A stretch of DNA of 64,000 bases from Spisula solida (taxonomy: Eukaryota; Mollusca; Bivalvia; Venerida; Mactridae). The notes beneath the pieces are model-generated. The model did no database searches. It was not told the DNA's origin and was given only the letters and a program-made list of their open reading frames with translations. Location of the stretch: positions 30,460,760 through 30,524,759 of the forward strand of contig OX365947.1 in NCBI GenBank assembly GCA_947247005.1, written 5' to 3'. The position numbers and the translations under genes were made by a program. Below, in pieces: positions 10,401 through 23,700 of the stretch (the first letter of the stretch is position 1; every line of letters begins with the position of its first letter).

Positions 10401-13400
10401 TGAATTGAGATGGAAAATGAGCTTGGATTTGCACTTTGATCAATTAAGATCTGTTTACTTTCCTTTTGAAATCATTAGCAATGATAAATGTATATATCCG
10501 ATCATGTATAGTGAAACTACATGTTTATTTCAAAGGAAAAGCCTCGCGGACGTGCAAATCTCAAATGTTGAATATGATAAGGTTGTCGATGCAGATATGT
10601 CCATTTTACCAATATAAATCTTGTAGACAAGTTGCTGCTCTAGAGAGGTACTATACTGATGTAAGTTTATTATTTAGGTCGATTGGGGAGCAAGTTATTC
10701 AAACTTTTTTCTTAATTCTCGACACCCATACGGTATTCATAGCCACTAGGGTATGAAAAATAGAAGCCAGATGCCCCTTTTATACTGAGCATTTAGCAAC
10801 GGAATTACTGGTATCAATTTTATATTCGTCTTTGGTATGACGCGGTCTGGGATGGAACCTCTGACGTCCAACAAGCTCACAGCGGACACACTACCACTGT
10901 TGGTATAGTATGCCTAGATAGCATAGTGGCCTGGTTGGCTCTTTGGTCTTGTCCTACCAAAGATTAACCTGTTCTGGCTTGTTGTCTGGCAGTCAACGTC
11001 CCCACGGGACAATGGATTCTCTTTCCACATAGTCTCGTGTCGATGGATATCATCAAGAATGATGTGTCGATTCACTCAATTGTGATGTAAAATGTGTTTC
11101 ACGTTCGACTTGAGATAAATTAGTATGAAATGTGATGTATGTCTTCACATAAAATGCACTTAATATGCTGAACCTATCGTTAATCATTCAATAGTAATTA
11201 GTATCCAAAGAAACAAATATAGTGTATTGTATTATGCTGTATCTCTCTTATACAATGTTTATGTTGACTGGCTTTGTTACCGGATATCCGGTTAGAATAT
11301 TGCTATTTTATCTCAAAACCTGATCGATGCTTAAACAATAGTACTTCAGACTATGTGACCAAGTGAGTACCATGTTATGACTTCCGGTTAACTGGTCCGA
11401 ACCTATCCGATTGTGTGTTTCAGGAATCGGAGCATTACAGGTAGTGTAAAATAGCCGAGGTATTCCGATGGTATGAGCATTTAGTCCACAATGGTTAATC
11501 CCATCTAATTAACAGATGTAATATTAATAAGCAGTTATGACGATTACTTGATTGAACGATGTTGGTATTGATTTCAGATGTCTGTTTCCGATATTTATCT
11601 AATTGATAGGACAGGTGAAAGTCACGCTTGATTTTCTATTGAAAGGAAAGCCAGGATATCCTTTCTTAAACCTTATCGTTCTAGTATCGTTCTTAAGTTA
11701 AAATACTTTGTAGCAGTCCGTACAGATTGCTATGCGTTTGAGCTCTCGAGTACTCGAGTAAGCCATTCTAAAATCACATTCGAATCAGCCAGTACAAGAG
11801 CAAACACGAGCACAAATGCGTATGTTAGGACTCTGGTACATATTGTGTATGTTAGGACTCTGGTACATATTGTGTATGTTAGAACTCGAATACATAATTA
11901 TTGTGTATGTTAGGACTCGAGTGTATAATTATTGTGTATGTTAGGACTCGAGTAAATATTGTGTATGTTAGGACTCTGGTACATATTGTGTATGTTAGGA
12001 CTCGAGTACATATTGTGTATATTAGGACTCGAGTACATAGTGTGTATGTTAGGACTCGAGTACATAGTTAGTGTGTACGTTAGGACTCGAGTACATAGTG
12101 TGTATGTTAGGACTCGAATACATAATTATTGTGTATGTTAGGACTCGAGTACATAGTGTGTATGTTAGGACTCGAGTACATAATTATTGTGTATGTTAGG
12201 ACTCGAGTACATAACTATTATGTATGTTAGGACTCGAGTACATAAAGTGTATGTTAGGACTCGAGTACATAGTGTGTATGTTAGGACTCGAGTACATAGT
12301 GTGTATGTTAGGACTCGAGTACATATTGTGTATGTTAGGACTCGAGTACATAGTGTGTATGTTAGGACTCGAGTACATAGTGTGTATGTTAGGACTCGAG
12401 TATATATTGTGTATGTTAGGACTCGAGTACATAGTGTGTATGTTAGGACTCGAGTACATATTGTGTATGTTAGGACTCGAGCACATAGTGTGTATGTTAG
12501 GACTCGAGTACATAGTGTGTATGTTAGGACTCGAGTACATATTGTGTATGTTAGGACTCGAGCACATAGTGTGTATGTTAGGACTCGAGCACATAGTGTG
12601 TATGTTAGGACTCGAGTACATAGTGTGTATGTTAGGACTCGAGTACATATTGTGTATGTTAGGACTGGTGTATATATATAGTGTATGTTAGGACTCGAGT
12701 ACATAGTGTGTATGTTAGGACTGGTGTATATATAGTGTATGTTAGGACTCGAGTACATATTGTGTATGTTAGGACTGGTGTATATATTGTGTATGTTAGG
12801 ATAAATTGAGTGTAATATGCTAGAAATCGAATAAGTTAGTGTTTGCTTATTAATGCTTTGTAATGCTTAGGAATGCTTAGGAATGCTTAAGACTTAATTT
12901 AATCAATGTGTTCGGACTATGAAAAGAATAGTCCAGTCAATCCAACGATTGACATTATATTTAGTTCTATTCATATACATAAAGTACGATGTTATAGAAT
13001 TCGATCCATGTGTTACTTAAGTGTATTTTATAGTTGTACAAGACAAACCAATTGACACAGGTTATTGAATCCCTCTGTATAGAAAGGTTTTATATTTCAC
13101 CATACATGGCTCATGTTATACATTGGCCAATTTTGTCAACAGTGATAACAATAGATCAATAAACCAATAATCTATGAAAACACACACATTTTATTCATAA
13201 AAGCACAAATTTACATTGATCATTTTGATAAACTACCAGAACGTACAATAAGCTTTTTAATATATGTGTACACTCTAAAATGCCAACATTGCTAGTCTAT
13301 TTAAAATTTAATCCCCGTATGGGTTTGGAATAATGGTTGGTTTACTATCGACTGATAGCTAAAATCATATCGACTGTTTGAATAATGTTTTATGTATGAA

Positions 13401-14643
13401 AAAATTGTTATCATGGCTTAAGTAGTTCAGTTGATAAAAACCGACAGCAGGTGTTGAAAAATAAGCGTTTACGTTTATGATTTATCTACGTATTTACATA
13501 AATTTTAATTCTGAAATATCGTTATAAGCTGTTTAATTAATTGGTATAGGAATTTTTAAAGGTATCGGTCCGGCTGACGAACAAATGCGATAGAACATAT
13601 TACATCGCGAAAACACATGACAGAATGAATTTCATTGTAAGTTGTATGTAATGAAAAAAACGCTGTACAATCGGCGTTGAATATGTCTATGAAAATTATG
13701 CACACATAGAAAATATATCTCCATTTATAAATACTTTAAATACACTGTTAATCTACACCAAACACACTTTAAATACTTCTATAGACGCAATACATGTTCT
13801 AAAATTTAAATAGCGATATACAAAGATATATTTAAGTACATGTATAAATAAGTAAATGTTCAAATGGGTCAAATTTCACTGCTGGTAAATGATTTGTAAA
13901 GCAGACGAAATGATAAACAAACTAACGATCAAGCAGGCGAAGTAGTTGATAATGTACGTAATGGAAATAAACACAAATTGTTTGAGAACTTTCAAACTGT
14001 GTAATTAAAACATACAAAAATATCAATTACCCAATACCGCGGATAAACTTGTAAAATGTAAACGAAATTCATTCACGCTTACACATACAAACATAATTAT
14101 CAGGTATACAAGCCATAATGCTGTGTGTCGTTCAAATGTATTTTACGACATCAAAAGCAAAAAAAAAGAAAATAACATTACTAAACAAGTACAAAGAAAC
14201 TGAAAACAACATTGGAATGAAAACACATGCACACAAAATGTAGAAACTGTGCAATAAGCGCTGGAATCGTACGAACGGACGAACAAATACATTGTTTTAA
14301 TACAGGAAGACCGTGGAAGGGATTTATGATAGTTGGAATGAGTGTTTGAAAGTATAAATTCTGTACGAACCTGACCCGTCTTCCCTAGAGTTTTATCAAC
14401 ACCTTGAAATTTGAAATAATTCTCGACATGACCGTCCTTTTGAGAATTATACGGAGGTATGACAGGCCCTAGTTTTGGATTAGCTTTAGAATAATCACAA
14501 GAGATGCTACTAACAGCGTTACAATCTAATACAAAACCGCGTTCCTCTTTCATTAGTTCCTGCGGTGGAGGAGTGGGTGGGGCACGGTATAGTTTATTGT
14601 GACGTTTAGAAGTGGCTGATTTATTTCTGTTGTCGTCCGCCAT
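7277..14643 (-). CDS. C17orf98: Gene B: C17orf98 (SPMAP1)-like protein, 3 exons, 194 aa
   Basis: Join 14643-14371, 8682-8583, 7488-7277. Intron phases are 0 and 1 and all splice sites are GT-AG, giving 194 residues. Landmarks: proline-rich APPTPPPQEL (21-30), RGFVLD (35-40), VIPPYNSQKDGHVENYF (61-77), DGHVMDYF (99-106) and GYNGSFGFRRNTPWLRQS (about 145-162). These line up in order with the vertebrate C17orf98 family as I remember it, including the RxNTPxLRQS block. The vertebrate protein is about 154 residues; this one has extra N- and C-terminal tails. As I recall, the vertebrate gene is now called SPMAP1 and its product is associated with sperm microtubules, so a ciliary or sperm-tail role is inferred. 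The start ATG (GCAGAAATGGCG) has an excellent context and lies 12 bases after the stop of gene A. Intron 1 is 5.7 kb and holds a minisatellite. Confidence 0.88.
7717..7924 (+). CDS. Possible terminal exon on the plus strand, product unknown
   Basis: Inside gene B intron 2 but on the opposite strand. An acceptor (TTTTAGATTTACAG) is followed by one base and an open frame of 68 codons to TGA. The protein runs RFLVHRDIQC..., contains HGGFDEDNMYYGYLCYYMDF and ends SRSFVDLY. It is rich in aromatic residues and not low complexity. It could be the last exon of the plus-strand membrane gene at 1344, but that exon ends with one base over and this one needs two, so at least one exon would have to lie between. 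A chance open frame is possible. Confidence 0.3.
8095..8185 (-). repeat. tRNA-like SINE head
   Basis: On the minus strand, GTGTGTGAGTGGTTGGGGCG (box A-like) is followed by GGGGATCGAATCC (box B-like) at tRNA spacing, which suggests a tRNA-derived SINE head. No complete cloverleaf is seen. Confidence 0.4.
8583..8682 (-). CDS. C17orf98: Gene B exon 2 (residues 92-124)
   Basis: A 100-base exon between TTTGCAG and GTGAGTAT. It encodes a segment starting SAPGTSIDGHVMDYF and ending LRNDAGA, plus the first base of a glycine codon. The order I-V-D-Y...Q-x-Y-x-N-x-R-N-x-A-G matches the C17orf98 family. It is too short to appear as a free-standing open frame. Confidence 0.88.
8700..11815. other. Gene B intron 1 (distal part), nothing recognised
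   Basis: AT-rich intronic sequence. It contains an imperfect GGT/GTT trinucleotide run at about 9893-9963. Several 60-95 codon open frames occur on both strands without start context, splice support or family resemblance, and none is called. Confidence 0.5.
11822..12800. repeat. 27-bp minisatellite in gene B intron 1
   Basis: About 34 copies of a 27-base unit GTGTATGTTAGGACTCGAGT followed by ACATAGT. The first third is degenerate (CTCTGG instead of CTCGAG, added AATTAT hexamers); the middle (12235-12660) is nearly perfect. Because 27 is divisible by three, every frame stays open as a nine-residue peptide repeat on both strands. Those open frames are artefacts of the unit length. Confidence 0.92.
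12801..14370. other. Gene B intron 1 (proximal part), nothing recognised
   Basis: AT-rich intron sequence. Near 12857-12888 there is a short run of AATGCTTAGG repeats. No gene or known element was seen. Confidence 0.5.
14371..14643 (-). CDS. C17orf98: Gene B exon 1 (residues 1-91)
   Basis: Exactly 91 codons from the ATG to the donor (GGTCAG followed by GTTCGTAC), ending in phase 0. It carries the family motif VIPPYNSQKD and the whole N-terminal region. The open frame runs on into the intron to 14143, but the strong match resumes only in exon 2. Confidence 0.88.
14593..14625 (-). promoter_or_regulatory. Two AATAAA hexamers inside the gene B coding exon
   Basis: Minus-strand AATAAA occurs at 14625-14620 and 14598-14593, 31 and 58 bases after the gene A stop. 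In the gene B frame they encode Asn-Lys twice. They could end gene A transcripts within gene B exon 1. AATAAA is frequent by chance in AT-rich DNA, so function is inference. Confidence 0.4.
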
Positions 14644-14655
14644 TTCTGCTATATA

Positions 14656-14740
14656 TCAGTATGGAGTCGGTCCTGGTGTAGGTCGTGGTGTTGATCCAAT
14701 AGGGGTGGCTCCTGGTGTCACACTTCCGGCGGGGGTAGTT
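14656..14740 (-). CDS. Gene A exon 6 (residues 327-354) with stop
   Basis: One base completes the arginine codon, then TTPAGSVTPGATPIGSTPRP and TPGPTPY, then TGA. The low-complexity tail with regular TP and PG steps is typical of flexible C-termini. The stop is 12 bases from the gene B ATG. Confidence 0.75.
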
Positions 14741-17700
14741 CTATAAACAAACACAGAAATAGTAACAGTTAGTATCCAATTTCACTTTTTTCAATAAAAT
14801 GTAAACTAATATTTAACAAGTCTCGTAATACTAGGGCCGCCTGTCATACAAACAGTCTGAGAATCGCGTCACGTAACGTACACTGTTATATTTCCTGCAC
14901 AAAACAATTTGTAGCACCCGAAATGGCTAACTGACAATCACTCGTTCAATTATTGACGAATCGTTTGTGCTACACGGTTGCTAAGCGGAACATTGGAACG
15001 CTCGCTCTATAACAGCGCCGTGGTCTACCCAGATAAAATTACAACCTATAAATGGCACTATAAGATTATACAGCTTTTGTGTATTGTTAATAAGTCGGAT
15101 TTATGCATAGAATTACAAAACAAGAAGCACATTATTTATTTATTTAAACTTAACTACGGATAAAGGCATATGATTCTATTCAGCTGGCCTTTGGTGAATT
15201 AAATTCGCGCTAAACTTTTAATCGCAAATCCTAATTTTGAAATCGTCTCAAAATGATATAAAACTATACCAAAACTACTGCATGCGATAAATGCGATTAT
15301 AAACCGTTCGATAATGCACTGTGATTAAAAAAAGTTCAACACATGTGGACTGCAAATATATTAATATGAAGGCACATGTATGTATAAACCAGATAAGTAC
15401 ATGCTCGTACTATTCAGTACTCATTAGTACTCGATTATTGCAATTTAATATAAATTATAATTAGAGTGATAAAACACAAATTCATTAAGCTACATGTAGC
15501 AATATTTGCAGTAATAAACCTAGTACATGTGATAGGCGTGACGTATTTATTCATTTTGACTGACAATATAATTATACCATGGAAAAATGGTGAAAATGAT
15601 AATCCCCAAATATTTGGGAATTCCGTATTCAACAATATTACAAATGTAAAAGAACGACATTCATAACTTAATACGAAGTATATGCATTCACTTTATAATC
15701 ATTATCATTTAAATTGAAAATGCATACATGTATACAAAAGATAGCAAATTTCTAAATGTGCCAATCAGAACATTATTTGAATATATAAACATAGATATTC
15801 AATACAGTTTCTTTCAACTGATATTTATAATATTTATATAAGCCTAACATCCGGAAACAAGAGCTAGAAAGGTAAACATAAAATGAGAGAATGTAATTGT
15901 ATTTCTATAGACTATACAAGATTCTGTTTGATACATTACTACTATATGTTCGTTTGCAAGTGAATAGGGGCTGAAAAAAAAGGATACAGTTATACAGCTA
16001 CAGGAAAGAGATTAACCTGTGAATAAAGTTTGAAGTCTGTCGACGGAATATGAAATAATACGATATAGAAAGTAAGCTCTGGCTGCCATGCAAAATGTAC
16101 ATGCAAATGAAGGTGAACTTAATAATACGTGGGGTGTTCCAGAAATAATAGGACTTTGTTCAATGCGGCGCGGAAAATCTGAAATTTAGAAAACTAATTT
16201 GCTGTAAATAAAGTTTCATCTATCACTGACAGATATGCGAAATATCAAAGCAATTGATTGAACAATAAGAAATATATTAAACATTAGATATACCATGTAC
16301 GTATGTACGATAAAGTTAATCATATAAAACACATGGAAATACAGCGATAATTTGAACACTCCTTTTGTCATAATCTCATTGTATATGTTGAAATTTATAG
16401 TTTGTAATGTGAATATAATAATAAAATAATTGAATAGAAATAATTTAATTTGATATGACACCAAACAATTTGAAAACAGTAGCCCTTTGTTATACTTCGG
16501 TCAACAGCGCGAGTATAATAAGTGATAGACACGTGTCCCTGTGGAAACAGATACTGTCACTTACATAAACACGCGCCCCTGTGGACATAGCTAAGGCGCG
16601 TGGTCCTGTGGACACAGCTACTGTTTTCTAATAAATCTCCAAGTTGATCAACAATAAACTTTTTACTGACAAGTTAGAGAAGACTGAACCATAGTCTATA
16701 AATACTGATGAGTGTCTGAAGCCTTACATGCGTTTTACTATATTTTGAGAGACCATACATAGGTTAACTCTATTGACAAACCACTTCACTATCTTACTTA
16801 AGCAAATACTCTTCAAGAGCATTTTTTCAGTAAGTGTTATTTCATGTTCAATAAGAATTCCTACACAAGAAACTACTGTTAAGGTTTAGTCGGTGAACTT
16901 ACGTACCGGAGGTTTGTAAGACTAGGACGCATCGCTCGTCTAATCGGGTCAATCAATGGAATTATATTAATAGAGTTATCGCTCCTTTGTTCACTATGTA
17001 ACAAAGGGTTATGGTCCTTTAGTTTTTCAAAATAAAATAAAGAGAAGCATAGCATAAAAATATTCTCAGGTACATAATAGCTCATTGGTTGAACGGACAG
17101 AAGAAGATAGAATGCTTTCACTTTCAGTCGATATTGAGTGTGTCAGCAAATATCTCGTGTGTTCTATGTCATTCATTTTATAACTTCGCTTTTTCCTCGA
17201 TACTGAGACGCCACTGATGGTCTTATTATCAAAGTGTTATATGTAATATTTCATAGACTGTGATGTACGACACCACCCAACACGTTCTCTGTTCGGACCT
17301 TATGATCGGGCGTGAGAACGTTCATTCTAACCAAATGTTGGCCTACGAATGAACTTAATGGTTTCAGTTATACAAATATAATATAACGACAATGCTGTTA
17401 AAATATCGCAGTTAGTTAATAATATCATTGATTGTATACAATTGTTGTAACATAAAAGGGTAAACTAACATAATCCCATAACGAGTGTAACATTAAGCAA
17501 ATACTGCGGTGAGTTTCTATATAGCAATCCTGAAACATCGACATACACATAACCCCCCGGATAGATTCTATACTTGATAAGTAAAATACTCAATATGGGT
17601 TAGTATGGATAAATTATATCGCTTAAGACCGTTATAGATTAACTGTTAGATTATCACTAAAGTTTTCCGTGTACACTTAAGATCATGTTTTCATTCTGGT

Positions 17701-20700
17701 CGTTTCCCTTCCTTCCTTCCTTGGAATAAATTGGGAATTATCTGGCAATGTTTTCACCAAATAAGTGGGTCCACATTTTAAAACTGATCAAACCAAGTAC
17801 GTGTTTGGCTACAACAGACAATGGTTCGTTAAGCTGAGCAAGCCGAGCAAATGCCGAGCATAGCCTTTATTTGCCAGTCAGCTTTCAGCTGAAATATGGC
17901 AGACATATGTGTGTCTCCAAGATTAGATGGCAAGCACGCTATCCATTGAGCTACGAAGGCACACGGAAGCAAACATAATGTGGAGACGACAATAAGATCA
18001 GGTATCTGGGGGAGGATACACCAGGAATTAATTCTTTCTGGCCTATACGACAATATGACGTTAATGTTTTGTTATCTCTTATATCATATGGATATATACA
18101 AAATATTTTCATTATTGCTGTATACATGAACTTGACTAACTTACTGGTATTAGATGCATGATTTTGGCTGAAAACGAGACAATATAATTATTATACACGT
18201 AAGCTGGTTAGATCGACTTGATAGATGACAAAAAATGTTGTTGAAAAACCGCACTAAAACAGAAAAAAGTCCACGAAGATACACAACCGAACACACACCA
18301 CAGTGTGAACTATATGAAAACTAGCCATACAGAATTTAAATGTTAATTCAAGACGCGTTGCCAAATAAAGCTTCATTAAATTTTGCATAAAATCATATTG
18401 AAAGTTGAAACCCATCTCTTCATTAGCGTGCTACTAGTATCTTCTTCTGGTTACAGAAATGACAATAATCAATATTTTAATATCTAACACATAACTGGTA
18501 GAGAATCAATGGAAAAACCTTATCTACTTGAAGTGTCATTCATAACCGTTCAGTTTACCTATTATATACAATGTTAACATAAGATATTAAATTTCTTAAA
18601 CATTTCAATTGCAATTTACAGCCAATAGAAAATAATATCCCAATCAGGTGCTCAGAACATAAGAAATCAACGAAACAATTCCGTATTGATAATACATTAA
18701 TCACCTGAGCAAATAAAAAAAAACTCAATTCGTTTTAAGTATAAATGCTTTATGCATAAATGAACATGTACAGTGTAACCTCTCGAGAATGGCCCTCTGT
18801 AGAGATACAACTTCTCCATAACAACAACTTCAAAATTTCCCTAAGCTGATTACTATTATTTTAACCCGTCTGTAAAGCAACAACATCCACACACTGACAG
18901 TCAATATTTGCAGTTCCCATAGGGTATTGCTCTACAGAGGATGTTCTGCATACGAAGTTGATTTTAACTTTAAAACTTGTAATTTACAAAGAATGACGTA
19001 TTACTGACACTCTTGTGTATGTTTTGGTCAGTGATATGACAATATAAAGCTGACATCATTGTTGTACTGTTGGGTTTGGGTAGTTAATAGAGGATCTTGC
19101 ATGAGTGCTCATTACATACGAGTTTTATTAAACGAGTGGACAAAATGATATGACACGAGGCTTTGCCGAGTGTTATATCGTTTTTGTCGACGAGTTTAAT
19201 AAAACTCGTATGTAATGAGCACGAATGTAAGATTCTATTTATCACATAACATTAGAGAACGCTCCTATTCGTTCAAAATGATGTTGTACGCTGCATAGGT
19301 TTCAGCCAAAATTTAGCGGTACAACGAACGCGACGTTGGTATTATCCTGACGTCATGTGTCAATCAATGCATGGATTGGCTTACATCGCGTCAGGCTAAT
19401 TTGCATATTTATTGCACACTCTGGGAGTGCCGAACGATATTTACGGCACGGCTTTACGGCACTGCTGGACCGCGGGTTATGTGATAAATACAGGTAATAC
19501 ACACCCTTTCATGGGATTATCTAGCCTAGATAGTATCACTAAATCCTTCAACAATAAATCAATCGTTGACAATACAACTACATGTACACTATCACGGTTA
19601 TAATTGCAATTTATTGCCAAATATTGATTTGTGACAAGTACTATATTTTATAGATATGTATTAAGCGCTATTGAAAACCTGTTCGGATGTTTGCCATATA
19701 ATTACCCCCTTATTGTATGGTTAAAACATTTCGTTAACAATTTTGGCTGCCAAACGATTCAAATGTCAGGTGTCATCACCCAATTAAGCAACGACCTGTT
19801 AAAAGCAGCAAATACGATTAAATTCAGACTTTTTAATCGCAATCATATATTTTTTATCACAAACATGTACAGATCTATGACATGATTTCAGCAGCAGTTA
19901 TTATTGAAGTGTTCATTGATTTGCTGCTCAGACAGGTTTGACTGTAGATCCTGTAGTCGTATATTTTCTAACGGACTCATTATAAATACCAACTCAAGAA
20001 TAAGACAGTTATCAGGAGACCCAAGTGCTGTGATATTCTATTGTAGTTTCATGATTCTGAATCTTCCTAATGCGGAGCAGTGAACAGTTAAGTTAACATT
20101 CGAATAAATTGAACTACAATTCTAAATGTCATTGTTACTCTGACAAAGCAGTATACATAAGGATAACGACAGGGGAGATTATCTCGTTTTAAAGTTTTTA
20201 CCCCAAGCTCTTCTCAGTGGTTACTTCCCTTACCGTTACAGACGACATAGTACGTGTTGATATGTGTGTGAACATGTCACATGACATTTCCAGATTAAGA
20301 AGAAGCCGTTTGCTTCCGATGATTGAAATAACAGATGCTTTGTAAACTGAAGCAGACAAAACAAATACTGGCAATATAAAACATCAATTTATCGGTAGAA
20401 ATCGGATGCGATTCAAGTTGATCATGAGCAAATCTCGAAATAGGCTTTTTACAACGATAATGATAATTAAGCAAAGAACTAGATTACTTATAAATGTATT
20501 TATCTTTTTTCGATTCAAATGCAACCATAGCACCCGTAAGGGAATATGTAGTTTTGTGATGAAAGATTATAAACAATCATGAATAAAAAATTAACATCAA
20601 AGTATGCACAATGCAAAATCAACAACAAAGCGTCAAAATTGGTTTAAAATTTCGTGTTATCGTAATCTGTAAAGGGAGGTTACCACGCGAGTAGTTTGTT

Positions 20701-23700
20701 TTTACTCCGGTCACAAGTTCTCTCCCTTTATTGACTATGACTGAGAACTAGAATTAATAAATTATACTTATTTGGACAAAAAACAGTTGAAATAAAATTT
20801 AGACGGCTGGAAACAAACATAGTCCCCGGAAGGAATGGTTTGTGATGTTATTAATAAATCAGTATAAGCTACTAACTGCTTGTTTAAACCTTTAGACTAA
20901 AATAAGATATCTTACCTCTCATATTATCCAAGTTAGATACGGGGTTAGTCTTACATAAATAATAAAGAAAACATATTAACTGTCCAGTTAGGATACTAGT
21001 GACAGTGATGTTGTCGTTTATGTGTACACAAAAGATAACAAACATTGTCTGAACATGTAGAGCGAATATAGTATTTTAGTTAAGCATTGAAGTTATAGAT
21101 ATCTGTATAAGCCTTTTGTATTTTATTCAACAGCGTAATAGTGGACTCGACCACTGCGTCAATCGATTCGTACCGTAACTGAACATTAGAATACTTCAAC
21201 GACAGTGTCGTTCACATGCGTAGTACACTGAACCACAACATGTTTTAACCCGTCACCTGAGCATGCGTAAACTAATACAACATCAAATAAACGAATCTTA
21301 TAATTATGCCACAAAAGACTGTTTGTAAATTGTTTACATGCTATTTCTTAAAACAATTTCCTCATGCAAAGCAACAACAGCAGCATTATATTAGCCATCT
21401 AAAACATGCAGTATTATGTAGAAAGAACAGAAAAGAAAATCGATACAAAATTGTACACATATTCGATCTACGATATCACTTATACCTAGTACATGTACCT
21501 ATCAGTAGAAAATTACACCCAAAATACAACAATAGTAGTAACTGGTATTTTGAGATTGAATGATAGAGCAATAAACTGCATTTTTAAGAAAGTAATGTTA
21601 CTTTCATCGGTTTGTCAAAATGATTCCACATGAAACGTGTATTGGATACATTTAACGTTGTAATGAACATGTTTTCTACTTGCATTTAACATTGTATTCG
21701 ATCATTTCATGTGTACAATTTTATGATATATATAAAACATTGCGGATTATCTCCCCTTGTACGTGTAATTTCTGACGTAACTTCCGGATCCATGACGGAA
21801 AGAACCGAGTAGTTACGATTGCTGAATTACCTTTATAAAGGGAGATAATCCTCAGTGCATGGAACTATACATAAAGGCGGTTATCTGTTATACTACTGGT
21901 TACCCGTCATATTGTTTTCTTTGTCTGATCTATTTCCACCTATCGAATACTTTACATAAATTTGGCGTTTTCTGTCCAAATAATTTTGCATTTCATTTTC
22001 TCTGAAAACAATATCAGTATTTTTTTACATGACAAGAGAAGTAATTGTATGTTCAAGATCTAAATGATCTACTAGAGTTATTCCCCTTTTAACAAAAAAG
22101 GTTATAAGGACTTTTGTTCTGTCCCATGATTTATTCATAATAAACTAATGCATTCAAAAGGCTGTAGTTAAGCGAAACTGTACTAACAAAGTCATTTTAC
22201 TAATAACATAAATGTACAAATATAATTTACCAACAAACGCTATGATTTTAATCAAATAGCCTACGATAACTACTTATTAATTATATGTTATATATAGCCA
22301 AAACAACATAATAACGTTATAAACAATCTACCATCATTATCTGAATTATTCTATATATGACGTGCTGCGGAGAAATCCAAGGATGGTGCACAGCAAAAAA
22401 CACGTGACATTACATGTTCTAAGTATGGGAGACAATCTAAACCAATTAAACGATTAAAACTAAGGCACTATTCAATCGGTTCACAAAACACTTTAATGAG
22501 TTAAATATTTTTCTCATTTCGATAGTCTTGTAAAAGTTTATTTCGTTCATTTTCGAATTATCTACCCAAATAAAACACGTACGCATGCGCGCAGTTACAC
22601 TGTATTAATTTTGTTCTAGGCACCAAAGGCTAATCTTCTAAAAATCTCGATATGAGCTAAATATCAGCTCAAAGGTTGTCGCTAAATGTTGAAATTCTTT
22701 CAATGCGAACCTTGGATCTAAACCGAGTACAATGTACCATAAACCCGAGTAGATAATCCGAAAATAGCATAAACAACAATTACTGTATCAAACTGGGTAA
22801 AACATGATTACATTTTTGAGCATTCTATCATAATATAGTAATTCTCCCCAAATATATTTCTTTAAAATACGTCATATGCCATAGTCAAAACTTTTTTACA
22901 TGTGTAACAACCGTCGTAACTCAACACGACATTAAGAACAAATTTTGTCTAAATCGATCCAATTCTGGCTAATGAAAATACAAAATGAAACTCTTTGGCT
23001 ACATAATTAGCATAGTTTTGACCTGTATATTGGATGTTCGCTTTAACACATTTCTCCCATTATGCCAAAATTTGAAGAAAAAAATGATTCTGATTAAAAA
23101 ATAGATTTTTTCTTGAAAAGTTGAAAAACATAATTACGAGGTGTTCACTATGTCACCGACGTTATGTACATGTACTTAATTTATTCCACCTGGCCCCGAT
23201 CTCCCGAAGCATCTCCAGCAGAAATCTCATCTTAAATGAGAGTCTGAATTTTGGATAAATTTGAAGTTTGAGCTCTTAAATTTAACTGTAAAAACTAAGA
23301 ATAATGTTTTCTGTTTTGTGACGCGAATTTTGAGTCTAGCCTCCCATGGTCTCAACATATGGCAATATTTGAGATGTGATTTAGCTCAGATTGAGATGTT
23401 TCGGGAGATTTAATTAAGATTTTCTCGGGATTATTGAAATACTTACTCTCTAGAACATGTAACATCGAGCAATTTTTTAACATCTTTTCTCTTGAAGTAG
23501 GCTTTACAATGGCGATCAGAACTAGCATCATATTGTGGTATAATGTCTTTAAAACGTGTACGTTTTCGTTCTGAAAAGAAAGGAAATAATTACAAGTAAA
23601 TGGTGGGTAAAATATATATTTAAAGGGGAGCAACTCCTACTTATATCATTTTAGTTGTGAATGAGTTGTTCCCCTTCAATGTGATTCGGCACGGGTCTCT

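Larger units (their letters stand above)
14371..14740 (-). other. Composite exon: end of gene A and start of gene B
   Basis: Between the acceptor TGTTTGTTTATAG (before 14740) and the donor at 14371 there is one stretch. It holds the last 28 codons of gene A (stop TGA 14658-14656), 12 bases, and the first 91 codons of gene B (ATG 14643). A possible alternative acceptor, TATATAG, ends at 14649, six bases before the gene B ATG, and could give gene B its own leader. Confidence 0.7.
19491..23446. other. Gene A intron 4, remainder
   Basis: Intron sequence with two short foldbacks (listed separately). A 41-base minus-strand stretch at about 20914-20954 with a GTAAGA donor (TNPVSNLDNM) has a poor AAG acceptor and does not fit the phase; it was not called. 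No other gene was seen. Confidence 0.45.

Noticed and set aside
12165..12758. 197-codon minus-strand open frame and overlapping plus frames of similar size
   Set aside because: They are translations of the 27-bp minisatellite, open only because the unit is divisible by three and lacks stops.
14143..14370. Continuation of gene B exon 1 to the in-frame stop at 14143
   Set aside because: The reading past 14371 turns into low-quality protein, and the donor there joins in phase to exon 2, which matches the family.
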